A stretch of 64,000 bases of DNA from Pseudonocardia kujensis (GTDB lineage Bacteria > Actinomycetota > Actinomycetes > Mycobacteriales > Pseudonocardiaceae): assembly GCF_021283305.1 (NCBI RefSeq), contig NZ_JAJSOK010000025.1, positions 1-64,000 on the forward strand, read 5' to 3'. The notes under the pieces were generated by a model. The model was given only the letters and a program-made list of their open reading frames with translations. It had not been told where the DNA came from and ran no database searches. Positions 33,712 through 40,331 of the stretch are shown here, in pieces. Both the position numbers and the translations under genes were made by a program. Positions within the stretch are counted from its first letter, which is position 1. Each line of letters begins with the position of its first letter.

Positions 33712-33800
33712 AGGTCGAGTCCCGTCAGCAGGAGGTCTCACTGTTCTCCGGCAGATCAGGCTGCTGGCCAAGGAGCTCGAGGTGCCGGTGGTGGCGATCA
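33712..33800 (+). pseudogene. dnaB: DnaB-type replicative helicase fragment, C-terminal domain
   Basis: On the plus strand the sequence encodes VESRQQEVS and, after a one-base shift, LRQIRLLAKELEVPVVAISQ. This is the segment of the DnaB RecA-like domain just after Walker B, where the enzyme runs through a long helix to the H4 motif. Everything before and after is missing. It directly abuts the ferredoxin stump on one side and an inverted dnaB piece on the other. Confidence 0.65.
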
Positions 33801-34027
33801 GCCAGCCAGCCCGTGGGTGCACGCATCCAGGTCCTGGAACCCGGTCGGTACGCCCAGCGACACCCCGCCCCGCGAGGCGATCGCGTCGATCTCGTCCATG
33901 GTCGGCTGCAGCAGCTCCTCGAGCGCGACGTAGTCCTCGCTCGTGGACCGCTCGGTGACCTCGTAGATCGCCGCCTGCGCCCGGTCGACGACCTCCTCGA
34001 CCTCGGCGCCCTCGGCCCCGTGATAGC
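33801..34027 (-). pseudogene. dnaB: DnaB-type helicase fragment, linker to start of ATPase domain
   Basis: The minus strand reads EVEEVVDRAQAAIYEVTERS, then DYVALEELLQPTMDEIDAIA, SRGGVSLGVPTGFQDLDACT and HGLAG. This is the DnaB region from the end of the N-terminal domain through the linker helix to just before Walker A. It stops where the opposite-strand fragment begins. The two pieces come from either side of the missing Walker A/B core and lie tail to tail. Confidence 0.72.
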
Positions 34028-34147
34028 AAACAGCGCCGCGTCGTCGAAGGTCTGACGACAGCCGCGGCAATGCGCACGGTCCATCCCCACCCACACGCTG
34101 CCACACGCCCGACAGCGCAGTGCCGCCATCTCGGGCCTATCCCGCAT
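34028..34147 (-). pseudogene. Zinc-ribbon protein fragment (FDXHR-like, mobile-element type)
   Basis: From ATG 34147 (or 34129) on the minus strand the frame gives MAALRCRACGSVWVGMDRAH, then CRGCRQTFDDAALF. Two CxxC pairs separated by W-x-G-x-x-x-A-H-C resemble the short zinc-binding proteins common on actinobacterial phages and plasmids. The usual D-x-H-R tail is cut off by the join to the dnaB fragment at about 34028, so the protein is incomplete. Confidence 0.55.
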
Positions 34148-34335
34148 GACCGGCAAACTGCGGGCCATACCGCGCGCTGTGATGGACGACCCGCCGTATG
34201 TGGCGCACATCTAAGATCGGCGCCGAGTCCCTGGTCAGCACCAGAAACCCCGTCCGTGTGGTCGACTTGCCCGCATCCTTATTGTTGCCGTAGAAACTAC
34301 GCTGAACCCCCTTAAGAAGCCGAGTGAGGACACGA

Positions 34336-34683
34336 GTGGCTCGACACGTCCAGACCACCCTGGTCGACGATATCGACGGCGGCACCGCCGACGAAACCGT
34401 ACCGTTCAGCTGGAACGGAACATCCTACGAGATCGATCTTTCCCGCAAGAACGCCGACGCGCTCCGCGCGCTGCTTGAGCCCTACATCAAAGCCGGCCGC
34501 CACACCCGGTCTCACGCGAGCCGCCGGGCCCGCGGAAGCTCGCGGTCGACCACCACCAGCAAGCAGCGCAACCAGGCGATCCGCGAATGGGCACGCGCGC
34601 AAGGCCTGCAGATCGCCGAACGCGGACGCATCCCCATCGAGATCATGCTGCGTTACGATAATCGGCAGCAGGGCCGAGTGTGA
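34336..34683 (+). CDS. lsr2: Lsr2-type nucleoid-associated protein
   Basis: A 115-residue Lsr2 family member. The N-terminal dimerisation half reads VARHVQTTLVDDIDGGTADE, then TVPFSWNGTSYEIDLSRKNA and DALRALLEPYIKAGR. The C-terminal DNA-binding half ends with AIREWARAQGLQIAERGRIP, where R-G-R is the AT-hook-like clamp that binds AT-rich minor grooves. The GTG start at 34336 aligns with the usual M-A-R opening and follows GAGGA. Lsr2 silences horizontally acquired DNA; a copy inside an accessory region may belong to a mobile element. Confidence 0.9.
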   Translation: MARHVQTTLVDDIDGGTADETVPFSWNGTSYEIDLSRKNADALRALLEPYIKAGRHTRSHASRRARGSSRSTTTSKQRNQAIREWARAQGLQIAERGRIPIEIMLRYDNRQQGRV

Positions 34684-34797
34684 GGTCAGCGCCCGCGCGG
34701 TGCCGCGGCATTTCCTACGACGTCAGCTCGCGGTGATATGGCCAAACCAGCCGACGCTGGTCACGGATACTTGTGAGCGGTATCCGCCCTATCCTGA

Positions 34798-35136
34798 CTA
34801 CGTATCCTTGGGTGGAGCGGGAAGCGCCTTCAGGAGTTGCGGTAGGTCGTCGGTGACGGTGGTCCAGAGGATGTCCAGGTTGATGTCGAAATAGTGGTGG
34901 ATGAGTCGGTCCCGCATCCGGGCAGCCGCAGACCACGGCACCTCCGGATGCGCGGAGCGCAGTTCGGCAGAGACTTGTTTGGCCGCTTCGCCCACGATTT
35001 CCACGAGTTTGGTCAGGGCCAGCCGCAGCAGCTCGTCGTCGTCAAGGTCGCGGCGGTCGCGATTCGCGCTGTAGGCGATGGCTTTCGAAGCGGCTTCGGC
35101 GAGATGCTGGAGCCGGATTCTGTCCTCGGGCCGCAT
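34798..35136 (-). CDS. hepT: HepT-type toxin (HEPN ribonuclease-fold)
   Basis: A 112-residue HEPN-domain protein of the HepT (DUF86) type. It carries RLQHLAEAASKAIAYSANRD, LVEIVGEAAKQVSAEL and the active motif MRDRLIHHYFDI, an R-x4-H-x-Y arrangement. HepT is a ribonuclease toxin that its partner MntA inactivates by adding AMP to the motif tyrosine. It lies six bases downstream of the MntA gene on the minus strand, the usual gene order. The length is normal. Confidence 0.9.
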   Translation of the reverse strand: MRPEDRIRLQHLAEAASKAIAYSANRDRRDLDDDELLRLALTKLVEIVGEAAKQVSAELRSAHPEVPWSAAARMRDRLIHHYFDINLDILWTTVTDDLPQLLKALPAPPKDT

Positions 35137-35142
35137 GCAGGC

Positions 35143-35469
35143 TCAGGCAGCGTAGAGGGGACGCGCATCCGCGGTGACCTGGTCGCGGAAGTACCGGCTG
35201 AGATCTTCGTAGGTTCGGAGCTCAACGGGATGGCCCAGGTGTCCTTCCAGCTCCAGTTCCATCTGAGCCAGATGCAGCAGCCCGGGAGTGCGCCCGGGCA
35301 GGAACTCAACGAGCAGGTCAACATCGCTGTCCGGGCCGAAATCGGATCGCAGCGCCGAGCCGAACAACGCCAGCCGACAGATCCCGTGACGCGCCGCGAA
35401 ATCGCGCAGCACGGAGTCAGCGATCGTCAGGCCCGGGCGCAGCTGCACGAGACCATGATGCCGCACCAT
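35143..35469 (-). CDS. mntA: MntA-type minimal nucleotidyltransferase antitoxin
   Basis: A 108-residue minimal nucleotidyltransferase. The catalytic pattern GSALRSDFGPDSDVDLLVEF has the G-S motif followed by the D-x-D pair that binds Mg and ATP. The third Asp or Glu is in the LELEGHLGHPVELRTYED segment. It would AMPylate and silence the neighbouring HepT. The N-terminal LTIADSVLRDFAARHGICRL is standard. The module is complete, with translation starting at GTG or ATG 35469. Confidence 0.9.
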   Translation of the reverse strand: MVRHHGLVQLRPGLTIADSVLRDFAARHGICRLALFGSALRSDFGPDSDVDLLVEFLPGRTPGLLHLAQMELELEGHLGHPVELRTYEDLSRYFRDQVTADARPLYAA

Positions 35470-35694
35470 CGTGGGCCACGTTCATCGTCTGCCACCGGAC
35501 TGCGGATGTGACGAAGATGTCGGATCCTCAGGGCGGATGGCTCGTTGAAGGTGCTGCCTCGTCGGTGTGGGGAGCCCGTCCGGCGAGGCGGGGGGGTCCG
35601 CGGCCGGTCGGATACGTGACGTAGCCGGTCCGGTCGCGGACGTGCCGCTGAGAGGTATCGGGCCTGGACACGTCGGGTCGACGGGCCTCGAGCT

Positions 35695-35790
35695 TCAGTT
35701 GTCGTCGTGGCGGCGGTAGACCCAGTGTCCGTCGAACTGCTCGCCGGTGAGGGCGTAGGTTCCCGGGCGGACCGGGTTGTCTCCGGTTCG
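35695..35790 (-). pseudogene. C-terminal stump of an unidentified protein
   Basis: On the minus strand the end of a frame reads DNPVRPGTYALTGEQFDGHW followed by VYRRHDDN and a stop at 35695-35697. It has the look of a real protein tail (mixed polar and aromatic residues), unlike the shadows around it, but upstream it passes into the antisense of the VbhA-like gene. I do not recognise the family. Confidence 0.3.
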
Positions 35791-35905
35791 CGCCGAGGGC
35801 CTCGAGCCCAGCGACGAGGGTCTGGAGATGTTCGAGGCGATCGCTGAGGGACGCATGACCCCCGAAGAGGTCCGCGAGCGCACCCTGGCGCGATACCGCA
35901 AGTGA
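35777..35905 (+). CDS. VbhA-like antitoxin of a Fic toxin (partial)
   Basis: A short frame ending RYRK (stop 35903-35905) reads SPVRAEGLEPSDEGLEMFEA, then IAEGRMTPEEVRERTLARY. This is the small helical antitoxin found before Fic genes: the S/T-x-R-A-E-G-L-x-P helix followed by a G-E/R-x-T-x-E-E-x-R helix. A TTG at 35777 is the most likely start in what remains, but the N-terminal part is short and may be truncated by a junction near 35790. The Fic start GTG overlaps its stop (GTGA). Confidence 0.6.
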   Translation: MSPVRAEGLEPSDEGLEMFEAIAEGRMTPEEVRERTLARYRK

Positions 35906-36070
35906 GCCCGCAAGACCCCTACACCGACCCCGCCAGCGGGGTCCTGCGCAACAAGCTCGGCCTCACTGATGTCGCCGAGCTCGAGCGTGCCGAGGCCGAC
36001 CTGACCGGTTTCCGCCTCATCGAGCTGCACCAGCACGACCTGCCCGGCGCCTACGACCTCGCCCACCTGT
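35902..36070 (+). pseudogene. fic: Fic/DOC family toxin, 5' part (split by IS3 element)
   Basis: Begins with GTG at 35902 overlapping the antitoxin stop. It reads VSPQDPYTDPASGVLRNKLG, then LTDVAELERAEADLTGFRLI and ELHQHDLPGAYDLAHL, the N-terminal part of Fic (AMP-transferase-type) proteins. The match stops at 36070, where the left inverted repeat of an IS3-family element begins. The rest of the gene resumes at 37365. Confidence 0.88.
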
Positions 36071-36125
36071 TGAGGTGCCCCGTTGTTCTCGGACCACGAT
36101 CCAATAGGATCGGGGCCGGAAGGTG

Positions 36126-36424
36126 ATGTGGGAAGTGGCAAGGAAGTACCGCAAGTTCAGTCCTGAGTTTCGGGATGAGGCCGTGCGGTTGGCGATCGAG
36201 ACGTCGCGTCCGATCGCTCAGGTCGCGCGGGAGTTAGGCGTGAACGAGGGAACTCTCGGGAACTGGGTGAACCAGTACCGGAAAGACCACGCAGGCGAGG
36301 AACCTCCGCTGACCGTGAGCGAGCGGGCCCAGCTCGCCGAAGCCCAGCGTGAACTGCGCGAGCTCCGCATGGAGAACGTATTCCTGAATAAGCCGCAGCG
36401 TACTTCGCCCGGGATCCCCGGTAG
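36126..36424 (+). pseudogene. IS3 OrfA (helix-turn-helix protein), one-base deletion
   Basis: Begins at about ATG 36126. It gives KYRKFSPEFRDEAVRLAIET, then PIAQVARELGVNEGTLGNWV and NQYRKDHAGEE, the OrfA helix-turn-helix. It ends with a leucine zipper, QRELRELRMENVFLNK. After this, the expected KAAAYFAR appears only if one base is restored near 36392 (aagccgcagcg for aaggccgcagcg). The stop TAG would then lie at 36422-36424. The deletion disturbs the normal -1 frameshift into OrfB. Confidence 0.78.
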
Positions 36425-37317
36425 CCGAGAAGTACGAGTTCATCGACTCATGCCGAACAAGCGACGCGAAGTACGCCTATCCCGTGAAGAAGATGTGCTG
36501 GCTGCAGGTGTCGCCATCGGGATTCTTCGACTGGCGCCGACGCCCGGACTCGGCGACCGCGAGACGCCGGGCCCGACTCGCCGAACTCATCCTCGCCCCG
36601 TTCACCGACTCCGACGAGACCTACGGCTACCGACGCATCCACGCCCAGCTCGCCCGCTGGGGCGTGCCGTGCGGCCCCGAACTCGTCCGCAGCATCATGC
36701 GTGAACTGGGGCTACAGCCCTGCCAGCCCCGCCCGTGGCGGACGAGCCTGACCGAACAGAACGGCCACGAACACCGCCTCCCCGACCTCGTCGATCGCGA
36801 CTTCACCGCCGAGACCCCCGGCGTGAAACTCGTCGGAGACATCACCTACGTACCGACCTGGGAAGGCTGGCTGTATCTGGCCACCGTGATCGACTGCCAC
36901 ACCAAGATGGTCATCGGGTACGCCATGGACGACAACTACCGAACCGGGCTTATCTCCGACGCGCTACACCGGGCAGTACAACGAATCTCCCTCGCTCCTG
37001 GCGTGATTTTCCACTCGATCCGCGGAAGCAATTACACCTCCCGCGAGTACGCCGCGACCATCCGCAGCCTCGGTATGCGCCAATCGGTTGGACACGCCGG
37101 CATATGCTACGATAACAGCATGGCCGAGTCGTTCTTCGCCGCTCTGAAGAATGAACGTGTCCACCGCACCGCATACCCGACCCGCGCACACGCCCGCGCC
37201 GACATCGCTCGATACATCGAGTTCTGGTACAACACGAAAAGGCTCCACTCCGGCCTGGGCTACAAATCCCCGCAGGAAGCCCTCAACGAGTGGGAGAAAT
37301 CCCAGCAAGCCGCGTAG
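36421..37317 (+). CDS. IS3 OrfB (DDE integrase-fold transposase), second catalytic Asp replaced
   Basis: A frame of nearly 300 codons opening at VAEKYEFIDSCRTSDAKYAY (GTG start at 36484 if translated alone). The OrfB parts are YGYRRIHAQLARWGVPCGPE (HTH_21), KLVGDITYVPTWEGWLYLAT (first Asp) and MAESFFAALKNERVHRTAYP (Glu), ending RLHSGLGYKSPQEALNEW. The second catalytic Asp, normally in H-S-D-R-G, is replaced: the sequence is FHSIRGSNYTSREYA, with ATC at 37018-37020. The protein should therefore be inactive although otherwise intact. Confidence 0.88.
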   Translation, partial: VAEKYEFIDSCRTSDAKYAYPVKKMCWLQVSPSGFFDWRRRPDSATARRRARLAELILAPFTDSDETYGYRRIHAQLARWGVPCGPELVRSIMRELGLQPCQPRPWRTSLTEQNGHEHRLPDLVDRDFTAETPGVKLVGDITYVPTWEGWLYLATVIDCHTKMVIGYAMDDNYRTGLISDALHRAVQRISLAPGVIFHSIRGSNYTSREYAATIRSLGMRQSVGHAGICYDNSMAESFFAALKNERVHRTAYPTRAHARADIARYIEFWYNTKRLHSGLGYKSPQEALNEWEKSQQAA

Positions 37318-37359
37318 ACGACGACAATTCAAGCGGTCCGAAAATTTCGGGGCTGATCA

Positions 37360-37910
37360 TGTAGGCCTTCCACCGCTTCATCTTCGGCGACCTCTACGAC
37401 TGGGCCGGCCAGCTACGCACGGTGGCGATCGCCAAGGAAGACCTGTTCTGCCTGCCCCAACACATCGAGAGCTTCGCCGAGGACATCTTCGGCAAGCTCG
37501 CCCGCCGCGACGACTATCTGCGCGGCCTTGGACGGCCTGAGTTCCTTGACAAACTCACCGAGCTCCTAGCCGACCTCAACGCGCTGCACCCCTTCCGCGA
37601 GGGCAACGGCCGCGCCCAGCGTGCCTTCCTCGCTCAACTCGCCCGCGCCGCCGGCCACCCGCTGCACTGGGAAGCGATGGACCCCAACATCAACATCACG
37701 GCCTCCCAAGCCGCGCACCGCGGGGACGCCGAGCCCCTGCGACAAATGCTCGAGCAACTCGTGCAGGACCCCGATCGGTCCGCGGCAGACGAGGCCACTA
37801 CACCTGAGCATCCGGCGCGCGCCGCCGGCGCGGCCCTCACTTCGCCCGAGGATGGCCGTGGGCAACCCCGGGGCAGTCGGTCCCGGCGTTCACCTCTGCG
37901 GCCGCCGTAG
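37360..37910 (+). pseudogene. fic: Fic/DOC family toxin, 3' part
   Basis: Resumes the split gene after the IS3 right end. It reads AFHRFIFGDLYDWAGQLRTV, then DLFCLPQHIESFAEDIFGKL, LTELLADLNALHPFREGNGR (Fic motif HPFREGNGR, catalytic His) and AQRAFLAQLARAAGHPL. The tail after residue 150 is Ala/Pro-rich. When the IS and one TGT are removed, the codon joining both halves becomes TAG, where most Fic proteins have a Gln. So the gene is doubly broken. Confidence 0.88.
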
Positions 37911-37960
37911 CCGCGTGGCTCCCCTGAGCAGGGCCGCGATCGCGGTCCGTCTCGGTAGGC

Positions 37961-38345
37961 GCTGACCCGGCAGATGCGTGGGATGTCAACGGTTTGTTCT
38001 TGGGCGCGGCGACGTCGCTGCCGCTGGGCATCGGGGCCCCGGAGGAGATCACCGAGGATCCCGAGTTCGACCAGACCACTCCCGGGTACTGGCGGATCCG
38101 CACTCTGACCTGGGAGCACGCCCGCCTGCCCGACCCGCTGCAGGTGGCCGGCCGCCGACGCGGCGGCGACTATCTGTGGGTCACCACGCCGACGATGAAG
38201 ATCCTGACCGAGCTGTACGGGCTGACCCCGGAGATCAGCAAGGCCTACGTGTGACCGCGCGGTAACTCGGTGCGGGTGCTGGACAAGTGGGCCCGCGACC
38301 TGCGCAACGCCGGCAAGGTCCTGCTCGCCGGTACCGGCCCCGACC
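37961..38345 (+). pseudogene. Unidentified protein fragment with in-frame stop
   Basis: A single frame encodes ADAWDVNGLFLGAATSLPLG, then EEITEDPEFDQTTPGYWRIR and MKILTELYGLTPEISKAYV. A TGA (38252-38254) follows, and then, in the same frame, NSVRVLDKWARDLRNAGKVL. The continued sense across the stop marks a nonsense mutation in a once longer gene. The 'GYWRI' and aspartate-rich segments suggest a replication- or phage-type protein, but I do not recognise it. It sits directly after the Fic remnant in the decayed region. Confidence 0.5.
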
Positions 38346-38651
38346 GCAGCTCACGGCCACCCGGGTGTCCTGGCGGGGCCGGCGGGTTCGCTGCGGCCGC
38401 GAAAATGTTTCATGGTCTCGGCGCGGACCGGGCGCGGGCGGGGCTACCGCCCCGGTGATGGCCGGCGTTGTACGAGGGGTGAGAGGTAGTCCAGTCGGGA
38501 ATGGCGGGGCATCGGCCGTGAGCGCAAGGGTGCGTTGTCGAACGCGCCGGTGGGAGCCGCCGCGGTGTGTAGCGCCGCGATATCAAGATGCCCGACACGG
38601 TCCGCGAGCTTGCGGACGTCGGGACAGAGGCGTTGTCGCCGGAGAAGGACC
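38346..38651. other. Intergenic, nothing recognised
   Basis: About 300 bases of GC-rich sequence with short frames only. I see no promoter, repeat or RNA that I can support. Confidence 0.4.
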
Positions 38652-38915
38652 TTACACAACGGGCTGCTCTCCGGACTCGAGGAGAAACCCGGTCACGGTG
38701 CCGTCCGAGGCGTACGACTCCGGCGGGGCCGTGTGCCTCCGCAATCCGGTGACGCGGATGCTGGTGCCGTGCCGGTGGATGACGGGTAGTCGCTGGGGCG
38801 GCCTGACCGTCAGGTCGAGTATGGGTGCGCGCCCCAGCGTAGTCGAGGAGCGCGGTCGCCCGCCGATCAGCGTGAACCGGAGCCCTCCGTCCCGGGTGCC
38901 GCCCTGTCGGGTCAC
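38652..38915 (-). CDS. Small hypothetical protein (uncertain)
   Basis: An 87-codon frame starting at GTG 38915 that overlaps the stop of the upstream reductase gene by four bases (38912-38915). The protein, starting VTRQGGTRDGGLRFTLIGGR, has two short hydrophobic-beta stretches (PILDLTVRPPQ and SIRVTGLRRH) and no recognised domain. The start-stop overlap is its main support; the composition could also be chance. Confidence 0.35.
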   Translation of the reverse strand: MTRQGGTRDGGLRFTLIGGRPRSSTTLGRAPILDLTVRPPQRLPVIHRHGTSIRVTGLRRHTAPPESYASDGTVTGFLLESGEQPVV

Positions 38916-39904
38916 GGGGTTACCTCCACGACGGTGCGACCCGTTCCGCGGCCCTCGAGCAGCGCGCTGGCGGCGGTCTTGGCCTGATCGAGCGGGACGG
39001 CGCGGGTGACCGCGTCAAGGTGGGCGGGGTCGAGGTCGCGGGCGAGGCGCTCCCACGCGGCCTGCCGCAGCACGGGGTTTGTGCGCACGGAGTCGATGCC
39101 GAGGAGGGAAACGCCGCGGAGTATGAAGGGGAGCACCGTGGTCGGCAGCTGCGAGCCGGCGGCGAGCCCGAAGGCTGCCGCCGCGGCGCCTTGCTGGAGG
39201 GTCGCGAGCGCGCCGGCGAGAACGGCCCCGCCGGCGGAGTCGATCACGCCGGCCCAGCGTTGCGTGCCGAGCGGACGGGTCTGGGTCTGCAGTTCTGCTC
39301 GATCGATGATCTCGGCGGCTCCGAGGCCGGTGAGGCGGTCGCGGAGCTGCTCTGGCCTGCCGGTCGCGGCGACGACCCTATAGCCGGAGCGGCTTGAAAG
39401 GGCGACCGCGATGCTGCCGGACCCGCCGCTGGCTCCGGTGACCAGCAGCGGCCCGTCGCCGGGGGTGAGTCCGTGGCGTTCAAGGGCGAGCAGGGCCAGT
39501 GCCGCGGTGAATCCGGCGGTGCCGAGGGCGGCGGCTTGGGCCGGGGTGAATGTGTCGGGAACGGGGACGAGGTCGTCGCCGTTGACACGGGCGATCCCGG
39601 CGAGCCCGCCGTGGAGATCCTCGCCGAGGCCCGCGCCGCTGAGTGTGACGACGTCGCCGGGCTTCCACCGGGCGTGTCGGGTCTCGATGACCTCACCGGT
39701 GAGGTCGATGCCCGGGATCAGCGGGGTGCGACGGATGACGCCGGGGCGGCCATGGAGGGCGAGGGCGTCTTTGTAGTTGATGCTGGAGTACCGCACGCGC
39801 ACCGTCGTGTCGAGGTCGTCGAGGCCGTTCGTGTCGAGGGCCTCGAGCGTGGCTGTGTTCGCGCCGTCTTCCTTGCGGACGATCCATCCGTGAAATGCCG
39901 TCAT
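38912..39904 (-). CDS. Acrylyl-CoA reductase-like MDR oxidoreductase (AcuI/YhdH family)
   Basis: A 330-residue zinc-independent medium-chain reductase. It has RVRYSSINYKDALALHGRPG (the quinone-reductase-like start typical of AcuI/YhdH), GIDLTGEVIETRHARWKPGD, the NADPH motif VTGASGGSGSIAVALSS, AATGRPEQLRD and RGVSLLGIDSVRTNP. AcuI reduces acrylyl-CoA to propionyl-CoA with NADPH. Here it is the last strongly recognised gene of a minus operon with a tautomerase, a nitronate monooxygenase and a CoA-transferase. Eight bases separate it from the tautomerase. Confidence 0.85.
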   Translation of the reverse strand: MTAFHGWIVRKEDGANTATLEALDTNGLDDLDTTVRVRYSSINYKDALALHGRPGVIRRTPLIPGIDLTGEVIETRHARWKPGDVVTLSGAGLGEDLHGGLAGIARVNGDDLVPVPDTFTPAQAAALGTAGFTAALALLALERHGLTPGDGPLLVTGASGGSGSIAVALSSRSGYRVVAATGRPEQLRDRLTGLGAAEIIDRAELQTQTRPLGTQRWAGVIDSAGGAVLAGALATLQQGAAAAAFGLAAGSQLPTTVLPFILRGVSLLGIDSVRTNPVLRQAAWERLARDLDPAHLDAVTRAVPLDQAKTAASALLEGRGTGRTVVEVTP

Positions 39905-39911
39905 GCGGGGC

Positions 39912-40328
39912 TCACTTCGTGCTCTCGTCGGGGGTGTTGGGGAGGTCTCCGGTGAGGAACTGCGCGCGGCCTCCTCCGAAGGACCAGTCCGCGTCGGTGT
40001 TCTCGGCGATGGAGATGATGATGTCGTCGCCGCCGATTCCGAGCCGCGCGTGCAGGTTCTGCGCGATGAGGGCGTACAGGCGCTGCTTGGCCGCCTCGGG
40101 GCGGGCCTTGCTGATCACCCGAATGATGGTCAGGTTCTGGCTGCGGGTGTACCCGAGACCGGTGTCGAGGGCGCGGATCTCCAAGGGCTCGTGCTGGGTG
40201 AGGATTTGGTATCGGTCCGTGTCGGGCACGGCGAGCGCTTCGACGACGGCGTCGTGGATGCCGTCGAGCAGGGTGGTCAAGTGGGTTTCGTCGTGTCCTC
40301 TGATGACGTCGACGGCGATGAGGGGCAA
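39912..40328 (-). CDS. Tautomerase-superfamily protein, malonate-semialdehyde-decarboxylase-like
   Basis: A 138-residue single-domain tautomerase. TTG 40328 is followed by CCC, so removal of the initiator exposes Pro-1, the catalytic base/acid of the superfamily. It reads PLIAVDVIRGHDETHLTTLL, then ALAVPDTDRYQILTQHEPLE, and ends ENTDADWSFGGGRAQFLTGD. The same ending and Asp-37 are features I recall from malonate semialdehyde decarboxylase; Arg-75 also matches, while position 73 is Lys, not Arg. It could decarboxylate malonate semialdehyde or act on another enol. The gene starts three bases after the nitronate monooxygenase stop. Confidence 0.82.
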   Translation of the reverse strand: MPLIAVDVIRGHDETHLTTLLDGIHDAVVEALAVPDTDRYQILTQHEPLEIRALDTGLGYTRSQNLTIIRVISKARPEAAKQRLYALIAQNLHARLGIGGDDIIISIAENTDADWSFGGGRAQFLTGDLPNTPDESTK

Positions 40329-40331
40329 GGT

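Larger units (their letters stand above)
36071..37359 (+). mobile_element. IS3-family insertion sequence inside the Fic gene
   Basis: A 1289-bp element bounded by inverted repeats: left TGAGGTGCCCCGTTGTTCTC and right (complement) TGATCAGCCCCGAAATTTTC, with a shared continuation of CGGACC. The 3-bp sequence TGT flanks it on both sides (36068-36070 and 37360-37362), a normal IS3 target duplication. Inside are an OrfA with a one-base deletion and an OrfB lacking a catalytic Asp, so the element can no longer move by itself. Confidence 0.88.

Noticed and set aside
36484..36700. Long OrfA frame continuing to 36704 as one protein
   Set aside because: After residue about 90 the frame loses similarity to OrfA; the continuation is caused by a one-base deletion and overlaps OrfB.
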